Translations under genes and position numbers: made by a program
Part shown: positions 27,209 through 34,845 of the stretch, piece by piece
Position numbering within the stretch: the first letter of the stretch is position 1
Layout: every line of letters starts with the position of its first letter
Notes under the pieces: model-generated
Told to the model about the DNA's origin: nothing
The model's database searches: none
What the model saw: the letters and a program-made list of their open reading frames with translations, nothing else
Virus record (IMG/VR): IMGVR_UViG_3300043436_001633
Location: 1 to 35,071 of that record
Strand: one strand, 5' to 3'
DNA length: 35,071 nt
Origin: a virus

Positions 27209-27361
27209 ATGAACGAAAAACATTTACAGAGCCAGGAATCTACTCAAAAAAAGCCTGAAACTAAGCCTAACGAGCATGGGGGCTTTTACTTTTCCTCGCA
27301 TTTAAAGATTTTCGATCCAAACACAAAACAAGTTTTAGTACAAAAAAGAGGCGATAACTGA
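27209..27361 (+). CDS. Small 50-residue protein related to the N-terminus of the next gene
   Basis: An ATG at 27209 opens a frame of 50 codons ending in TGA at 27359-27361, which overlaps the next start by one base (TGATG). The first 25 residues are Lys/Glu/Gln-rich and probably disordered (QSQESTQKKPETKPNEHGG). Residues 31-46 (HLKIFDPNTKQVLVQK) align without gaps to residues 13-28 of the following protein (FLKVYDPNNGEVFVDK), with identical Leu-Lys, Asp-Pro-Asn, Val-x-Val and Lys. It fills the whole space between two structural genes and ends with the ribosome binding site of the next gene (AGAGG at 27347-27351). I read it as a real gene or a leader peptide derived by duplication. There is no clear ribosome binding site before its own ATG, which lowers confidence. 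Function unknown. Confidence 0.6.
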   Translation: MNEKHLQSQESTQKKPETKPNEHGGFYFSSHLKIFDPNTKQVLVQKRGDN

Positions 27362-27981
27362 TGTCAGTAATTACTTTATCATATAAAATTGAAGGTTTTC
27401 TAAAGGTCTACGACCCCAATAACGGGGAAGTTTTCGTAGACAAGAAGAATGCCATCAACTACGAAAATATGTCGGAAGCAATTGCTGACACATTAAGCAG
27501 CCGCGGATACGGAGAAATCTACGAAATGGCTTTTGGTAACGGCGGGGCAAGTGTTGACGAAACCGGAGTTATCACTTATTTACCTCCTAATACCACTGGT
27601 CAAAATGCAGCATTGTATAACCAAACTTATACTAAAATTGTTGACGACACCAGTGTGTTTAACTTGGATCCTACACGTAATAAAATGACAGTTTCACATA
27701 CTACCGGTAAGGTGTATACTGATATTTTGGTTCAATGTTTGCTAGATTACGGCGAACCTGCAGGACAAAACGCATTTGATAACAGTACTCAAACCGACGG
27801 TGAGTACGTTTTTGATGAACTTGGCTTATTAGCCAATTATGGAACAGATAACGACGGGAATGTTATAACTAGACTGCTAACGCATGTTATTTTTCACCCC
27901 GTACAAAAGTCTTTGAATAGACAAATTCAGATAGATTACACTGTTAGGATTCAGGCCCTGACTAACTTAGTAACTATTTAA
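27361..27981 (+). CDS. Conserved T4-like phage structural protein, 206 residues
   Basis: The protein opens with a short beta segment (FLKVYDPNNGEVFVDKKNAI) and continues with YENMSEAIADTLSSRGYGEI and an EMAFGNGGASVDETG turn, then the Asn/Tyr-rich NAALYNQTYTKIVDD. The C-terminal third (YVFDELGLL, then LTHVIFHPVQKSLNRQIQID) is typical of a conserved structural protein that I recall next to fibre genes in marine T4-like phages. No enzymatic motif is visible. The start at 27361 has AGAGG nine bases upstream and is coupled to the 50-residue gene by a TGATG overlap. A baseplate or tail-fibre-attachment role is inferred only from position between the giant gene and the fibre-like genes. Confidence 0.8.
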   Translation: MSVITLSYKIEGFLKVYDPNNGEVFVDKKNAINYENMSEAIADTLSSRGYGEIYEMAFGNGGASVDETGVITYLPPNTTGQNAALYNQTYTKIVDDTSVFNLDPTRNKMTVSHTTGKVYTDILVQCLLDYGEPAGQNAFDNSTQTDGEYVFDELGLLANYGTDNDGNVITRLLTHVIFHPVQKSLNRQIQIDYTVRIQALTNLVTI

Positions 27982-27989
27982 GATAAATA
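27982..27989 (+). promoter_or_regulatory. Late-promoter-like GATAAATA before the first fibre-like gene
   Basis: GATAAATA begins one base after the upstream TAA and lies 24 bases before the ATG at 28014, with GGAG at 28001-28004 in between. Spacing allows a short leader with a usable ribosome binding site, so this is one of the two best placed elements of the set. Confidence 0.5.
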
Positions 27990-28013
27990 AGAAGAATATC
28001 GGAGTGATTTGAA

Positions 28014-29231
28014 ATGGCATATACAATTGTTAAAAGTGATGGAACAGTTTTAACTACCGTACCAGACGGTACGATTAATACTACCAGCACATCTATCGGG
28101 CTTCCCGGCAGAAACTACGCTGGTTACGGTCAAACCCTAGATACCAACTTCGTCCATCAACTAGAGAATTTTGCCGATACAACCCCTCCGGCTAACCCTA
28201 TACGTGGACAACTTTGGTATAACACGAACAACAGTACTTTGTATGTTTGTCCTACTGATGGTGAAGCAAACGCATTAGCTTGGTTAGCATTAACTTCAAC
28301 TAGTTCAGGTGGTACTACTACATTTGGTGCAGTTACAGTTACTGGAAACGTTCAGGCTAATAATTTGGCTGCAACCAACAATATTACAGGTAATGCGGCA
28401 TCATTGAATTATCTGACAGTATCTGCTAATGCAAATATTGCAGATGCTAATGTAACTAGTGCTACCATCGGAACACTCACTACAACAACCATTACGACTG
28501 GAGCAAATACTACCGCAGGTAGCTTGACTGGTACTTGGACAACAAATGGTGGATTATCTGGTAACGCAATTATATTGACTAACGGCAATTTGTTTATAGG
28601 AAATTCAGCAGGCGCAAACTTATATGGTGTTAGAACTGACAAATATATGTATGCAAACGGTGATCCTATCTCGTTTGCAGGTACGTACAGCAATAGTAAC
28701 GTTGCTTCTTATCTTCCTACTTATAACGGCAACGTACTAACAGTACAAACTCAAGCTACCGTGTTAACTACAGGTGCGAACACAACTGCAGGTACAATGA
28801 CAGGTAACTGGACATTAAGCACAGGATCTAGATTAAATGCAACATACGCTGACTTGGCTGAAAGATTTGCCGCAGATGACATGTATGATCCAGGAACAGT
28901 GGTTGAACTAGGCGGAAAAGAAGAAATTACCGCAGTTCAGTATGAATTGTCTGAAGATGTATTTGGTGTTATTTCTAATACTGCGGGATATCTGATGAAC
29001 TCAGGAGCAGGTAACGATGTAACCCATCCTCCTGTAGCAGTAGGCGGTCGAGTACAAGTTAAAGTAATCGGTAAAGTTAGAAAAGGTCAGCGATTGGTTT
29101 CCGCAGGTAACGGCATAGCCCGCGCCGCGAAAGCAGGTGAAGCTACTGCTTTCAACATTATTGGTCGTGCGTTAGAGCATAAAACAACTGACGATATAGG
29201 GGCCGTAGAAGCCTTCGTTAAAATAAATTAA
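28014..29231 (+). CDS. Tail-fibre-like structural protein with a C-terminal Peptidase_G2-like region
   Basis: This 405-residue protein has three parts. Residues 1-95 (TIVKSDGTVL, NYAGYGQTLDTNFVHQLENF, RGQLWYNTNNSTLYVC) resemble the conserved head of fibre-like proteins in marine T4-like phages. Residues about 100-275 are Thr/Asn/Gly/Ala-rich and repetitive, with a TTGANTTAG-S/T-L/M-TG-T/N-W motif near 28494 and 28767, as expected for a trimeric shaft. Residues 279-405 (ADLAERFAADDMYDPGTVVE, then VFGVISNTAGYLMN and VAVGGRVQVKVIGKVRKGQR) resemble the ADLAE-type C-terminal domains related to Peptidase_G2, some of which are self-cleaving chaperones. Whether this one cleaves itself cannot be told. 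GGAG lies nine bases before the start, and a late-promoter-like site precedes it. Fibre assignment is likely; receptor unknown. Confidence 0.75.
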   Translation: MAYTIVKSDGTVLTTVPDGTINTTSTSIGLPGRNYAGYGQTLDTNFVHQLENFADTTPPANPIRGQLWYNTNNSTLYVCPTDGEANALAWLALTSTSSGGTTTFGAVTVTGNVQANNLAATNNITGNAASLNYLTVSANANIADANVTSATIGTLTTTTITTGANTTAGSLTGTWTTNGGLSGNAIILTNGNLFIGNSAGANLYGVRTDKYMYANGDPISFAGTYSNSNVASYLPTYNGNVLTVQTQATVLTTGANTTAGTMTGNWTLSTGSRLNATYADLAERFAADDMYDPGTVVELGGKEEITAVQYELSEDVFGVISNTAGYLMNSGAGNDVTHPPVAVGGRVQVKVIGKVRKGQRLVSAGNGIARAAKAGEATAFNIIGRALEHKTTDDIGAVEAFVKIN

Positions 29232-29234
29232 GGA
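29229..29234 (+). promoter_or_regulatory. Ribosome binding site overlapping a stop codon
   Basis: TAAGGA combines the stop of the upstream fibre-like gene (29229-29231) with a Shine-Dalgarno sequence placed six bases before the ATG at 29241. It supports that start and suggests coupled translation of the two structural genes. Confidence 0.6.
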
Positions 29235-29240
29235 TAAAAG

Positions 29241-30191
29241 ATGAGTTACGCACAATATGGTTTAATTGAAGCCACAGACTTCAACAATCTTGTTGGTGGT
29301 AACCCTGTAACCTCAAGCGGTAAATTGAATACTGTTTGGGCAACCGGTGGCACAAACGCAGGATATGGACAGACTGCGGTAGCCAACGTTGTAGTAGGTT
29401 CAACGGTTACAGCATCGAACTGGGCATCTCTAGTAAACAGTACCGCAAATTCTGCGTCACACCAGGGTACAAGTATTACTAGCGTTACTGCACCATCTGC
29501 GGGTGGAACAGTTACATTTTTGTCTGCGATACCAACCAACTTAACTACGATTTATAACAGTCGTTTAAATGCCGCTGCACAGGGAAGCACAACTTCAAAC
29601 ACTGCAACTAGAGCGACCACATGGAGTTCAGCAATAACATTTACTCATACTGCTACATTTGCTAACGGAGATGCGGCCAGATACTTTTTTAATGCAGGTG
29701 GACAATTAGCAATCACATGTGCTCATCCTAGTGGAACAGGTATCAATTTGTTATTAAACAACTTGGCTAGTAACGTAGGGACCGTAGTACTAAGCAGTCC
29801 AACATCGGGCGCTGTCACAATTGCAGGTACATCATATAATGGTATAACTAAAGTTGGTGGCGGCGGAAATGCTCCTACAATTAGTACTAACACTGGATAT
29901 TATGCATTAACTACATCAAACGTTACTGCGTTTACCCAAACAGCATCAACTGGTCCGTCTGGATATTTGAGCACGTTTATTCGTGTGATCGTTCAAAGTA
30001 ATGGTACACAAGGATCCAATGGTGATGCAGGATCTGTTATTACAATCTACACAATTTGGGATGAAGTTCCGGACGGATTAACAGCGGCAGCTAACTCAGC
30101 TACTACGTTGACTGTTCGACCTCCTGCGGTTACTAACATATCAAATACTTGGGGTGCAGTCACCCTTTCTGGTACAGTCTCTGGTACATAA
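29241..30191 (+). CDS. Ser/Thr/Ala-rich virion structural or adhesin protein
   Basis: The 316-residue protein has an ordered head (MSYAQYGLIEATDFNNLVGG, then LNTVWATGGTNAGYGQT and NWASLVNSTANSASHQGT) and a segment, IPTNLTTIYNSRLNAAAQGS, that recalls conserved marine phage structural proteins. The rest is low in charge and rich in Ser, Thr, Ala, Gly and Asn (VVLSSPTSGAVTIAGTSYNG), fitting a beta-rich virion surface protein. It contains a single His-Pro-like segment (TCAHPSGTG) and no enzyme motif. It follows the fibre-like gene with coupled translation and precedes the enzyme cassette. A fibre, fibre-tip or decoration role is inferred from composition and position; no family name is certain. 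Confidence 0.7.
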   Translation: MSYAQYGLIEATDFNNLVGGNPVTSSGKLNTVWATGGTNAGYGQTAVANVVVGSTVTASNWASLVNSTANSASHQGTSITSVTAPSAGGTVTFLSAIPTNLTTIYNSRLNAAAQGSTTSNTATRATTWSSAITFTHTATFANGDAARYFFNAGGQLAITCAHPSGTGINLLLNNLASNVGTVVLSSPTSGAVTIAGTSYNGITKVGGGGNAPTISTNTGYYALTTSNVTAFTQTASTGPSGYLSTFIRVIVQSNGTQGSNGDAGSVITIYTIWDEVPDGLTAAANSATTLTVRPPAVTNISNTWGAVTLSGTVSGT

Positions 30192-30215
30192 TTTTTAAAC
30201 AGGTGATTGTGTCTA

Positions 30216-30223
30216 TCTAAATA
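30216..30223 (+). promoter_or_regulatory. Late-promoter-like TCTAAATA before the enzyme cassette
   Basis: TCTAAATAC lies in the 48-base gap after the structural genes, 16 bases before the ATG at 30240. It differs at one core position from TATAAATA. A good TTAGGAG follows at 30227-30233. If real, it would allow the modification cassette to be transcribed separately from the fibre genes. Confidence 0.35.
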
Positions 30224-30226
30224 CTC

Positions 30227-30233
30227 TTAGGAG
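30227..30233 (+). promoter_or_regulatory. Strong Shine-Dalgarno TTAGGAG of the first cassette gene
   Basis: TTAGGAG is six bases before the ATG at 30240. It is among the clearest ribosome binding sites in the window and may load ribosomes for the overlapping genes that follow. Confidence 0.65.
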
Positions 30234-30239
30234 TAATCA

Positions 30240-30545
30240 ATGGACACAAAAACTTTAATAAGCGATGCTAAAGCCCGCTTTAACCACAATGCAGCAAAGT
30301 CATATTTAAAAGAAAAATATGAAACTCGCTTGATTGTTGCAGAACAAGGCGGCCTTTGGAGAGCGAATCTCCAAACAATCAATTTTTTAAATAATTCTCA
30401 ATCCGAAACTGTGATACTAGTTGACAGTTTTGAAAATCCTGTTGAGGTCAACCGCACTGAACTTTTAGCCAAACTAGTAGAAACATATGATGCTGTTATG
30501 CGTCAATGGCTAAATGAATGGGCAGAACTAGAGAAAAAGCGATGA
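30240..30545 (+). CDS. Small conserved phage protein, 101 residues, function unknown
   Basis: The protein starts MDTKTLISDAKARFNHNAAK and continues SYLKEKYETRLIVAEQGGLW. This resembles a small protein I recall near structural genes of T4-like marine phages. Residues 45-70 are two beta strands around an acidic turn (TVILVDSFENPVEVNR). The C-terminal 30 residues are a predicted amphipathic helix rich in Glu, Trp and Lys (MRQWLNEWAELEKKR). There is no membrane segment or enzyme motif. It has the strong TTAGGAG site and overlaps the next start by four bases (ATGA), making it the first gene of the cassette. Its short helical form would suit an assembly factor or chaperone, but that is speculation. 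Confidence 0.8.
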   Translation: MDTKTLISDAKARFNHNAAKSYLKEKYETRLIVAEQGGLWRANLQTINFLNNSQSETVILVDSFENPVEVNRTELLAKLVETYDAVMRQWLNEWAELEKKR

Positions 30546-31351
30546 GTAGAGGAGCACTACTCTTTGCATTTAACTCACCTAGATACAATTACTACGCAAT
30601 GGCGGAGTACACTGCAAAGAGAATAAATCATTTTTTAGGACTACCAGTAACAATTGTTACTGATGAATCCAGCATACCAAATAATCCTAACTACAAATTC
30701 GACAATACAATTGTAGTAGAACCGGACAAGAATAACATCCGAGACTATGTAGTATGGATTAATAAAGGTAGATATCAAGCATACGAATTGAGTCCATATG
30801 ACGAAACATTGTTGCTTGACACTGACTATGTAGTGAACAGTGATCGTTTGTTACAGACATTTGATATAAGCAACGATTTCTGTTGCCATGATGCCACTTC
30901 ATTTTTAATGCATCCAAAAGCACCTCAAGAAATATTAAGTGCGTACAGCTTTAACACATTGTGGGCTACTGTTATTACTTTCAAAAAGACGGCACGTGCT
31001 AAACAAATCTTTGAATGTTTAGAGATGGTTCAAAAGAATTACGAACATTATGCAAACATTCATAGCTTTATAGCCGGGGTGTACCGCAACGATTATGCAT
31101 TGACTCTAGCATTGCGTATTGCCAATGGTCACTTGAATGAACAAAACGATATAATTCCTTGGAATTTACTTCACGTTGGTAAAAATACTTCAGTGTATGC
31201 AGAAAGTACAAATGAATTCAATACAGAGTACACTGTAATGTTTGACAATTGGCAACGTGGTAAGATTCGTAAAGAATACATTAACATAAAAGACACCGAC
31301 TTTCACGTAATGAATAAAGAAAACTTCTTGGAGTTAATTAAAAATGGATAA
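30542..31351 (+). CDS. GT-A-type glycosyltransferase-like protein, first of a related pair
   Basis: Translation from 30542 gives 269 residues. This start forms an ATGA overlap with the preceding stop and begins MSRGALLFAFNSPRYNYYAM; an earlier in-frame ATG at 30518 would add eight residues lying inside the upstream gene and is less likely. The protein resembles nucleotide-sugar transferases of the GT-A fold: an N-terminal strand with a sugar-nucleotide-type opening, LGLPVTIVTDESS near 32-44, and YELSPYDETLLLDTDYVVNS at 81-100 with a DxD-type motif (Asp93-Thr-Asp95) expected to bind the metal and nucleotide sugar. The SPY...DTD block is shared with the next protein. No membrane segment is seen, so it should act in the infected cell's cytoplasm. 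Acceptor and donor are unknown. Confidence 0.7.
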   Translation: MSRGALLFAFNSPRYNYYAMAEYTAKRINHFLGLPVTIVTDESSIPNNPNYKFDNTIVVEPDKNNIRDYVVWINKGRYQAYELSPYDETLLLDTDYVVNSDRLLQTFDISNDFCCHDATSFLMHPKAPQEILSAYSFNTLWATVITFKKTARAKQIFECLEMVQKNYEHYANIHSFIAGVYRNDYALTLALRIANGHLNEQNDIIPWNLLHVGKNTSVYAESTNEFNTEYTVMFDNWQRGKIRKEYINIKDTDFHVMNKENFLELIKNG

Positions 31352-32147
31352 AGGTTTTGTAATCATTGCCCAGGATGGCGGTACTCTAACTACATATCAA
31401 CAATGTGCGGATGCATTAGCAAAGAGCATAAAACGCACAATGCCTGATGCCAAAGTATCAATAATTACTGACAACAAGATTAAGAACAAATCTTTGTACG
31501 ATAAGATAATTCCGTTACCATACGGAGATCAATCCCCCAAGAGTTACTGGAAGCTAAACAATGATTGGCAAGTATATGATGCTAGTCCTTATGAGTATAC
31601 GATAAAATTAGAAGCAGACATTTATTTACCAAGATCAATTGATCATTGGTGGGATGCGTTGAAGCACAGAGATTTAGTAATATCTACAAACATTAGAGAC
31701 TTCAAACAAGAAATATCTCCTTCTAGAGTGTATCGTAGATTTATCGATGACAACAAGTTACCGGATACGTATAATGCCATAACATATTTTAAAAAATCTG
31801 ACATGGCTAAAAAATTCTTTGATGTAGTAAGACATATTTTTGAAAATTGGTCTGAATTCAGAGCTATATTAAAATGTAGCCCATATGAAGAAGCTACTAC
31901 AGATTGGGTATATGCGTTAGCTACTCACATTGTGGGTGTAGAGAATTGCACTCTCCCTGATTTTGATGAAATGAGTATGGTACATATGAAGAGGTTGATT
32001 AATAATTTGCCTACAGAAGATTGGACTGATGCGTTAGTGTATGAAATATTACCACATACATTACGCATTAATTCATGCCCACAGCTTTACCCGTTTCACT
32101 ATCATGTGAAGACGTTTTCTAATAAAATACTAAAAGCCTATGACTGA
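31344..32147 (+). CDS. GT-A-type glycosyltransferase-like protein, second of a related pair
   Basis: The 267-residue protein begins MDKGFVIIAQDGGTLTTYQQ and has an early nucleotide-binding-like half (MPDAKVSIITDNK). YDASPYEYTIKLEADIYLPR at 78-97 aligns with the preceding protein's YELSPYDETLLLDTDYVVNS, but the DxD position reads Glu90-Ala-Asp92. A GT-A fold is likely; loss of the first Asp may change metal use or activity. The C-terminus ends LYPFHYHVKTFSNKILKAYD without a membrane segment. The start overlaps the upstream gene by eight bases and has GGAG at 31330-31333. Duplication followed by divergence of this pair is the simplest reading. Substrate unknown. Confidence 0.65.
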   Translation: MDKGFVIIAQDGGTLTTYQQCADALAKSIKRTMPDAKVSIITDNKIKNKSLYDKIIPLPYGDQSPKSYWKLNNDWQVYDASPYEYTIKLEADIYLPRSIDHWWDALKHRDLVISTNIRDFKQEISPSRVYRRFIDDNKLPDTYNAITYFKKSDMAKKFFDVVRHIFENWSEFRAILKCSPYEEATTDWVYALATHIVGVENCTLPDFDEMSMVHMKRLINNLPTEDWTDALVYEILPHTLRINSCPQLYPFHYHVKTFSNKILKAYD

Positions 32148-32496
32148 AACTACACAAGATGATGACATTCTAATTCTTTGGGAGGCTCCCATTATAGAGG
32201 CTCCTGAGTTTCGTTTATACTATGACGAAGCTACCGGTAAAGTTATTTGCTACACCTGTGAAAAACTTGAAGGTAAGTATCTAGTAATTGATGCGATTAC
32301 GTATGCACAAGCAAGACCGGACCTTCGAATTATCGACGGACGTATTTCTACTGCTAGTAATCACGCAATCGTTTCTAAACTCATGCCGCATCTAACCCAA
32401 GGTCAACTATGTGAAGCAGAAGATATCAGTATAGTAGTTTCTTCGGACGGTGATAACATTAAAAGATGGAAACTGAACACATATGAGCTTAAATGA
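32140..32496 (+). CDS. Small acidic protein of the cassette, function unknown
   Basis: The 118-residue protein has an acidic N-terminus (MTETTQDDDILILWEAPIIE), then FRLYYDEATGKVICYTCEKL at 24-43 and a beta-rich body (GKYLVIDAITYAQARPDLRI). The FRLYYDE...GKVICYTCE region resembles a conserved small protein I recall from marine T4-like phages. Cys37 and Cys40 form one CxxC, too few for a complete zinc site alone. It overlaps the upstream gene by eight bases and the downstream one by fourteen, so it is firmly part of the operon. A partner or regulatory role for the neighbouring enzymes is possible, but nothing shows it. Confidence 0.75.
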   Translation: MTETTQDDDILILWEAPIIEAPEFRLYYDEATGKVICYTCEKLEGKYLVIDAITYAQARPDLRIIDGRISTASNHAIVSKLMPHLTQGQLCEAEDISIVVSSDGDNIKRWKLNTYELK

Positions 32497-33436
32497 TATA
32501 GTTGATGTAGCCGATTTGGACTGCATCTACCTAAGCTATGACGAGCCACAAAAAGAAGAATTTTGGCTAAAGATTAAAAACATGGTGCCTTGGGCAAAGC
32601 GTGTAGACGGGGTCAAAGGCTCTGACGCTGCCCACAAAGCTGCAGGCGCCGCTAGCGACACTGAACGATTCATTCTTATCGACGGGGACAATATGCCCGA
32701 TGAATCATTCTTTAATATGCAACTGGACTTCACTGGCAGAGACCCATCATACAATAAAGCACAATTTCGTTGGAAAGCAGTTAATGCTATCAATGGATTG
32801 CGTTACGGTAATGGTGGCATGAGTTCTTGGACAAAGACTTATGTTGCTAACATGAAAACACATGAAGCACAAAAAGACGGTGACAGTTCACGTATTGCTG
32901 ACTTCTGCTTAGACAGTAAGGATAACCTGTATTGGGCGATGTATGACTGCTACAGCACAACCTATCCCAATCATACACCATTTCAAGCATGGCGCGCCGG
33001 CTTTAGAGAAGGTGTTAAAATGGTTCTTGACAAAGGTGAGAAGCCTGATGCTACTGAGTTCAAAGAACGTGTTGCAAGTCGCAATCTAAATAACTTAACG
33101 ATTTGGCAGAACGTGGGAGCAGATGTTGAGAATGGCATCTGGGCTATCTATGGTGCTCGTCTCGGTACATATATGACAATGCTAACTGAATGGGATTGTC
33201 ATAACGTGCAATGGTTTGACAACTATCCAGTGTTATGGGAAGAGCACGAACTAAGAGATCCAATGAAACAATCGGAATCACTCGGTGAAGCATTGTACTC
33301 TAAATTAGGATTACCTATGTGTACGTTAAGCCCTGAACAAAGTAAGTTCTTCAAGCGTCACTATCAATCTGATTATCACAATCAAGGCCCACTAGTCACA
33401 GAGATGGAAGTTATTCGCAAAATTGAAGGATGGTAA
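32483..33436 (+). CDS. Phage glycosyltransferase-like protein with DGD motif
   Basis: The 317-residue protein opens IYLSYDEPQKEEFWLKIKNM at 15-34, followed by VPWAKRVDGVKGSDAAHKAA and ERFILIDGDNMPDESFF. This order (strand, helix, VPWA-R-V-GVKGS, then DGDN at 67-70) matches glycosyltransferase-like proteins that I recall in marine T4-like phages. Asp67-Gly-Asp69 is the candidate DxD site. The C-terminal half is Trp-rich and helical (PFQAWRAGFREGVKMVLDKG). It differs from the two preceding enzymes and is probably not a recent copy of them. Overlaps on both sides (14 bases before; TAATG after) place it within the cassette. Donor and acceptor cannot be assigned. Confidence 0.7.
   Translation: MSLNDIVDVADLDCIYLSYDEPQKEEFWLKIKNMVPWAKRVDGVKGSDAAHKAAGAASDTERFILIDGDNMPDESFFNMQLDFTGRDPSYNKAQFRWKAVNAINGLRYGNGGMSSWTKTYVANMKTHEAQKDGDSSRIADFCLDSKDNLYWAMYDCYSTTYPNHTPFQAWRAGFREGVKMVLDKGEKPDATEFKERVASRNLNNLTIWQNVGADVENGIWAIYGARLGTYMTMLTEWDCHNVQWFDNYPVLWEEHELRDPMKQSESLGEALYSKLGLPMCTLSPEQSKFFKRHYQSDYHNQGPLVTEMEVIRKIEGW
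33425..33430 (+). promoter_or_regulatory. Shine-Dalgarno GAAGGA that decides the radical SAM start
   Basis: GAAGGA ends five bases before the ATG at 33436 but would touch the alternative ATG at 33430. It therefore favours 33436, which also shares its A with the upstream TAA stop (TAATG). Confidence 0.65.
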
Positions 33437-34845
33437 TGAGCGACAGTCATGAACAAAAAAGAATCAAAGACATTAGGATCAAGATCGAAAACGAGACTGG
33501 TCCTACTTTTTGCCTTGCTAAATGGCATCACGTAACAATGTATTTGCAATCAGGAGAGACTCATAGTTGTTACCATCCTCAACCTCATAAGATTCCTTTA
33601 GAAGAATTATATGATAATCCTTCTGCGTTGCACAATACACAGCAGAAGAAAGAAGAACGTAAACTAATGCTTGATGGTGGTAAGCCCACTGGGTGTCAGT
33701 ATTGCTGGAACATTGAAGCAATGGGTCCCGACTACATCAGTGACCGTCACATTCGTAACGCAAGCATCTTTACTGAAGAACGATATGAACAAACAGCAAA
33801 GGGTCCGTGGAATCAAAACATCAACCCCGAGTACATCGAAATCAACTTCGGTAACGAGTGTAACTTCAAGTGCGGCTACTGTCATCCTAAGTATAGCACA
33901 AGCTTCTACAAAGAGATTGAGCAGAACGGTCCAGTCACAACAGTAAAGAATCACAGATGTGACATTGACTGGATGCGGCTATATCAACGTGAAGATGACA
34001 ATCCATACGTTGATGCGTTCTGGGAGTGGTGGCCTGAGATGCGCAAGACACTAAACATCTTGCGTGTAACAGGTGGCGAACCCACACTGCATCGTTCAAC
34101 ATGGACATTGCTAGAAAAGATTGACGAAGATCCAATGCCCTGGTTAGAGTTGAACATCAATAGTAACTTAGGTACTAAGCCTATTCTTATCGAGCGTCTT
34201 GCTGAGAAAGTTAAGAAGCTGACTGACGAGGGCAAGATTAAGTCTTTCAAGTTGTTTACTAGTCTAGATACATGGGGCCCACGTGCTGAATACATTCGCA
34301 CAGGCTTAGACTTAGAGCTATGGGAACAGAACTTCCACACATATCTCAAAGGAACTGATAGCCCAATCACGTTCATGATTACGTTCAACATCTTTAGTGT
34401 AACTACATTTAAGAGTTTCTTAGAGAAGTTTATTGAGTGGCGCAAGATATACGGATGGTATGACGATCCAGTCAACCCACAGCATCGTGTTCGTTTTGAT
34501 ACACCTTATCTACGTGATCCTATTCAATATGATATGAACATTCTTCCTAAAGAAGAATTCATGCCCTATATGTATGAAGCCTTAGAGTACATGAAGGCTA
34601 ACACTGATGACAAACGCAGTGACGCATTTAGCTCAATAGAATATGAAAAGTTCAAGCGTGTAGTAGATTACATGGCTGAGACTGTTTACCCTGAAGAAAA
34701 ACTAATCGAAGGTCGCAGAGACTTCTATAATTGGTTCAATGAATTAGACGAGCGCCGAGAAGCAGATATGTTATCAGTGTTCCCTGAGATGCTGGGCTTC
34801 TACAGACTGTGCCAAGAAACAAATCAACTGAATCCATTTAAATGA
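33436..34845 (+). CDS. Radical SAM protein with N-terminal twitch-like cysteine region
   Basis: Numbering from 33436 gives 469 residues. Cys142, Cys146 and Cys149 form the C-x3-C-x2-C motif (CNFKCGYC) that holds the [4Fe-4S] cluster; TGGEPTLH at 211-218 is the SAM-contacting GGE motif, and KLFTSLDTWGPRAEYIR near 280 fits the family's later SAM-binding strand. Before the barrel, FCLAKWHHVTM (Cys26), SCYHP (Cys45) and GCQYCWNIE (Cys87, Cys90) match the N-terminal pattern of radical SAM proteins annotated as twitch-domain containing. The enzyme should start radical chemistry from S-adenosylmethionine in the host cytoplasm; the substrate is unknown. In-frame ATGs at 33430 and 33436 compete, but the ribosome binding site favours the second. 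The gene overlaps its neighbours by one and four bases. A second similar protein follows. Family assignment is strong, reaction unknown. Confidence 0.9.
   Translation: MSDSHEQKRIKDIRIKIENETGPTFCLAKWHHVTMYLQSGETHSCYHPQPHKIPLEELYDNPSALHNTQQKKEERKLMLDGGKPTGCQYCWNIEAMGPDYISDRHIRNASIFTEERYEQTAKGPWNQNINPEYIEINFGNECNFKCGYCHPKYSTSFYKEIEQNGPVTTVKNHRCDIDWMRLYQREDDNPYVDAFWEWWPEMRKTLNILRVTGGEPTLHRSTWTLLEKIDEDPMPWLELNINSNLGTKPILIERLAEKVKKLTDEGKIKSFKLFTSLDTWGPRAEYIRTGLDLELWEQNFHTYLKGTDSPITFMITFNIFSVTTFKSFLEKFIEWRKIYGWYDDPVNPQHRVRFDTPYLRDPIQYDMNILPKEEFMPYMYEALEYMKANTDDKRSDAFSSIEYEKFKRVVDYMAETVYPEEKLIEGRRDFYNWFNELDERREADMLSVFPEMLGFYRLCQETNQLNPFK

Noticed and set aside
30518-30541. Earlier in-frame ATG for the first glycosyltransferase-like gene
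   Set aside because: It would add eight residues encoded inside the preceding gene; the ATG at 30542 makes an ATGA overlap like other junctions in the cassette and begins at the natural first strand of the fold.
33430-33435. ATG at 33430 as start of the radical SAM gene
   Set aside because: GAAGGA at 33425-33430 overlaps this codon and is properly spaced only for the ATG at 33436.
33984-34475. Minus-strand open frame of 163 codons opposite the radical SAM gene
   Set aside because: The + strand carries a clear radical SAM protein with catalytic motifs; the opposite frame is of biased composition, has no recognisable motif and is explained by codon structure.
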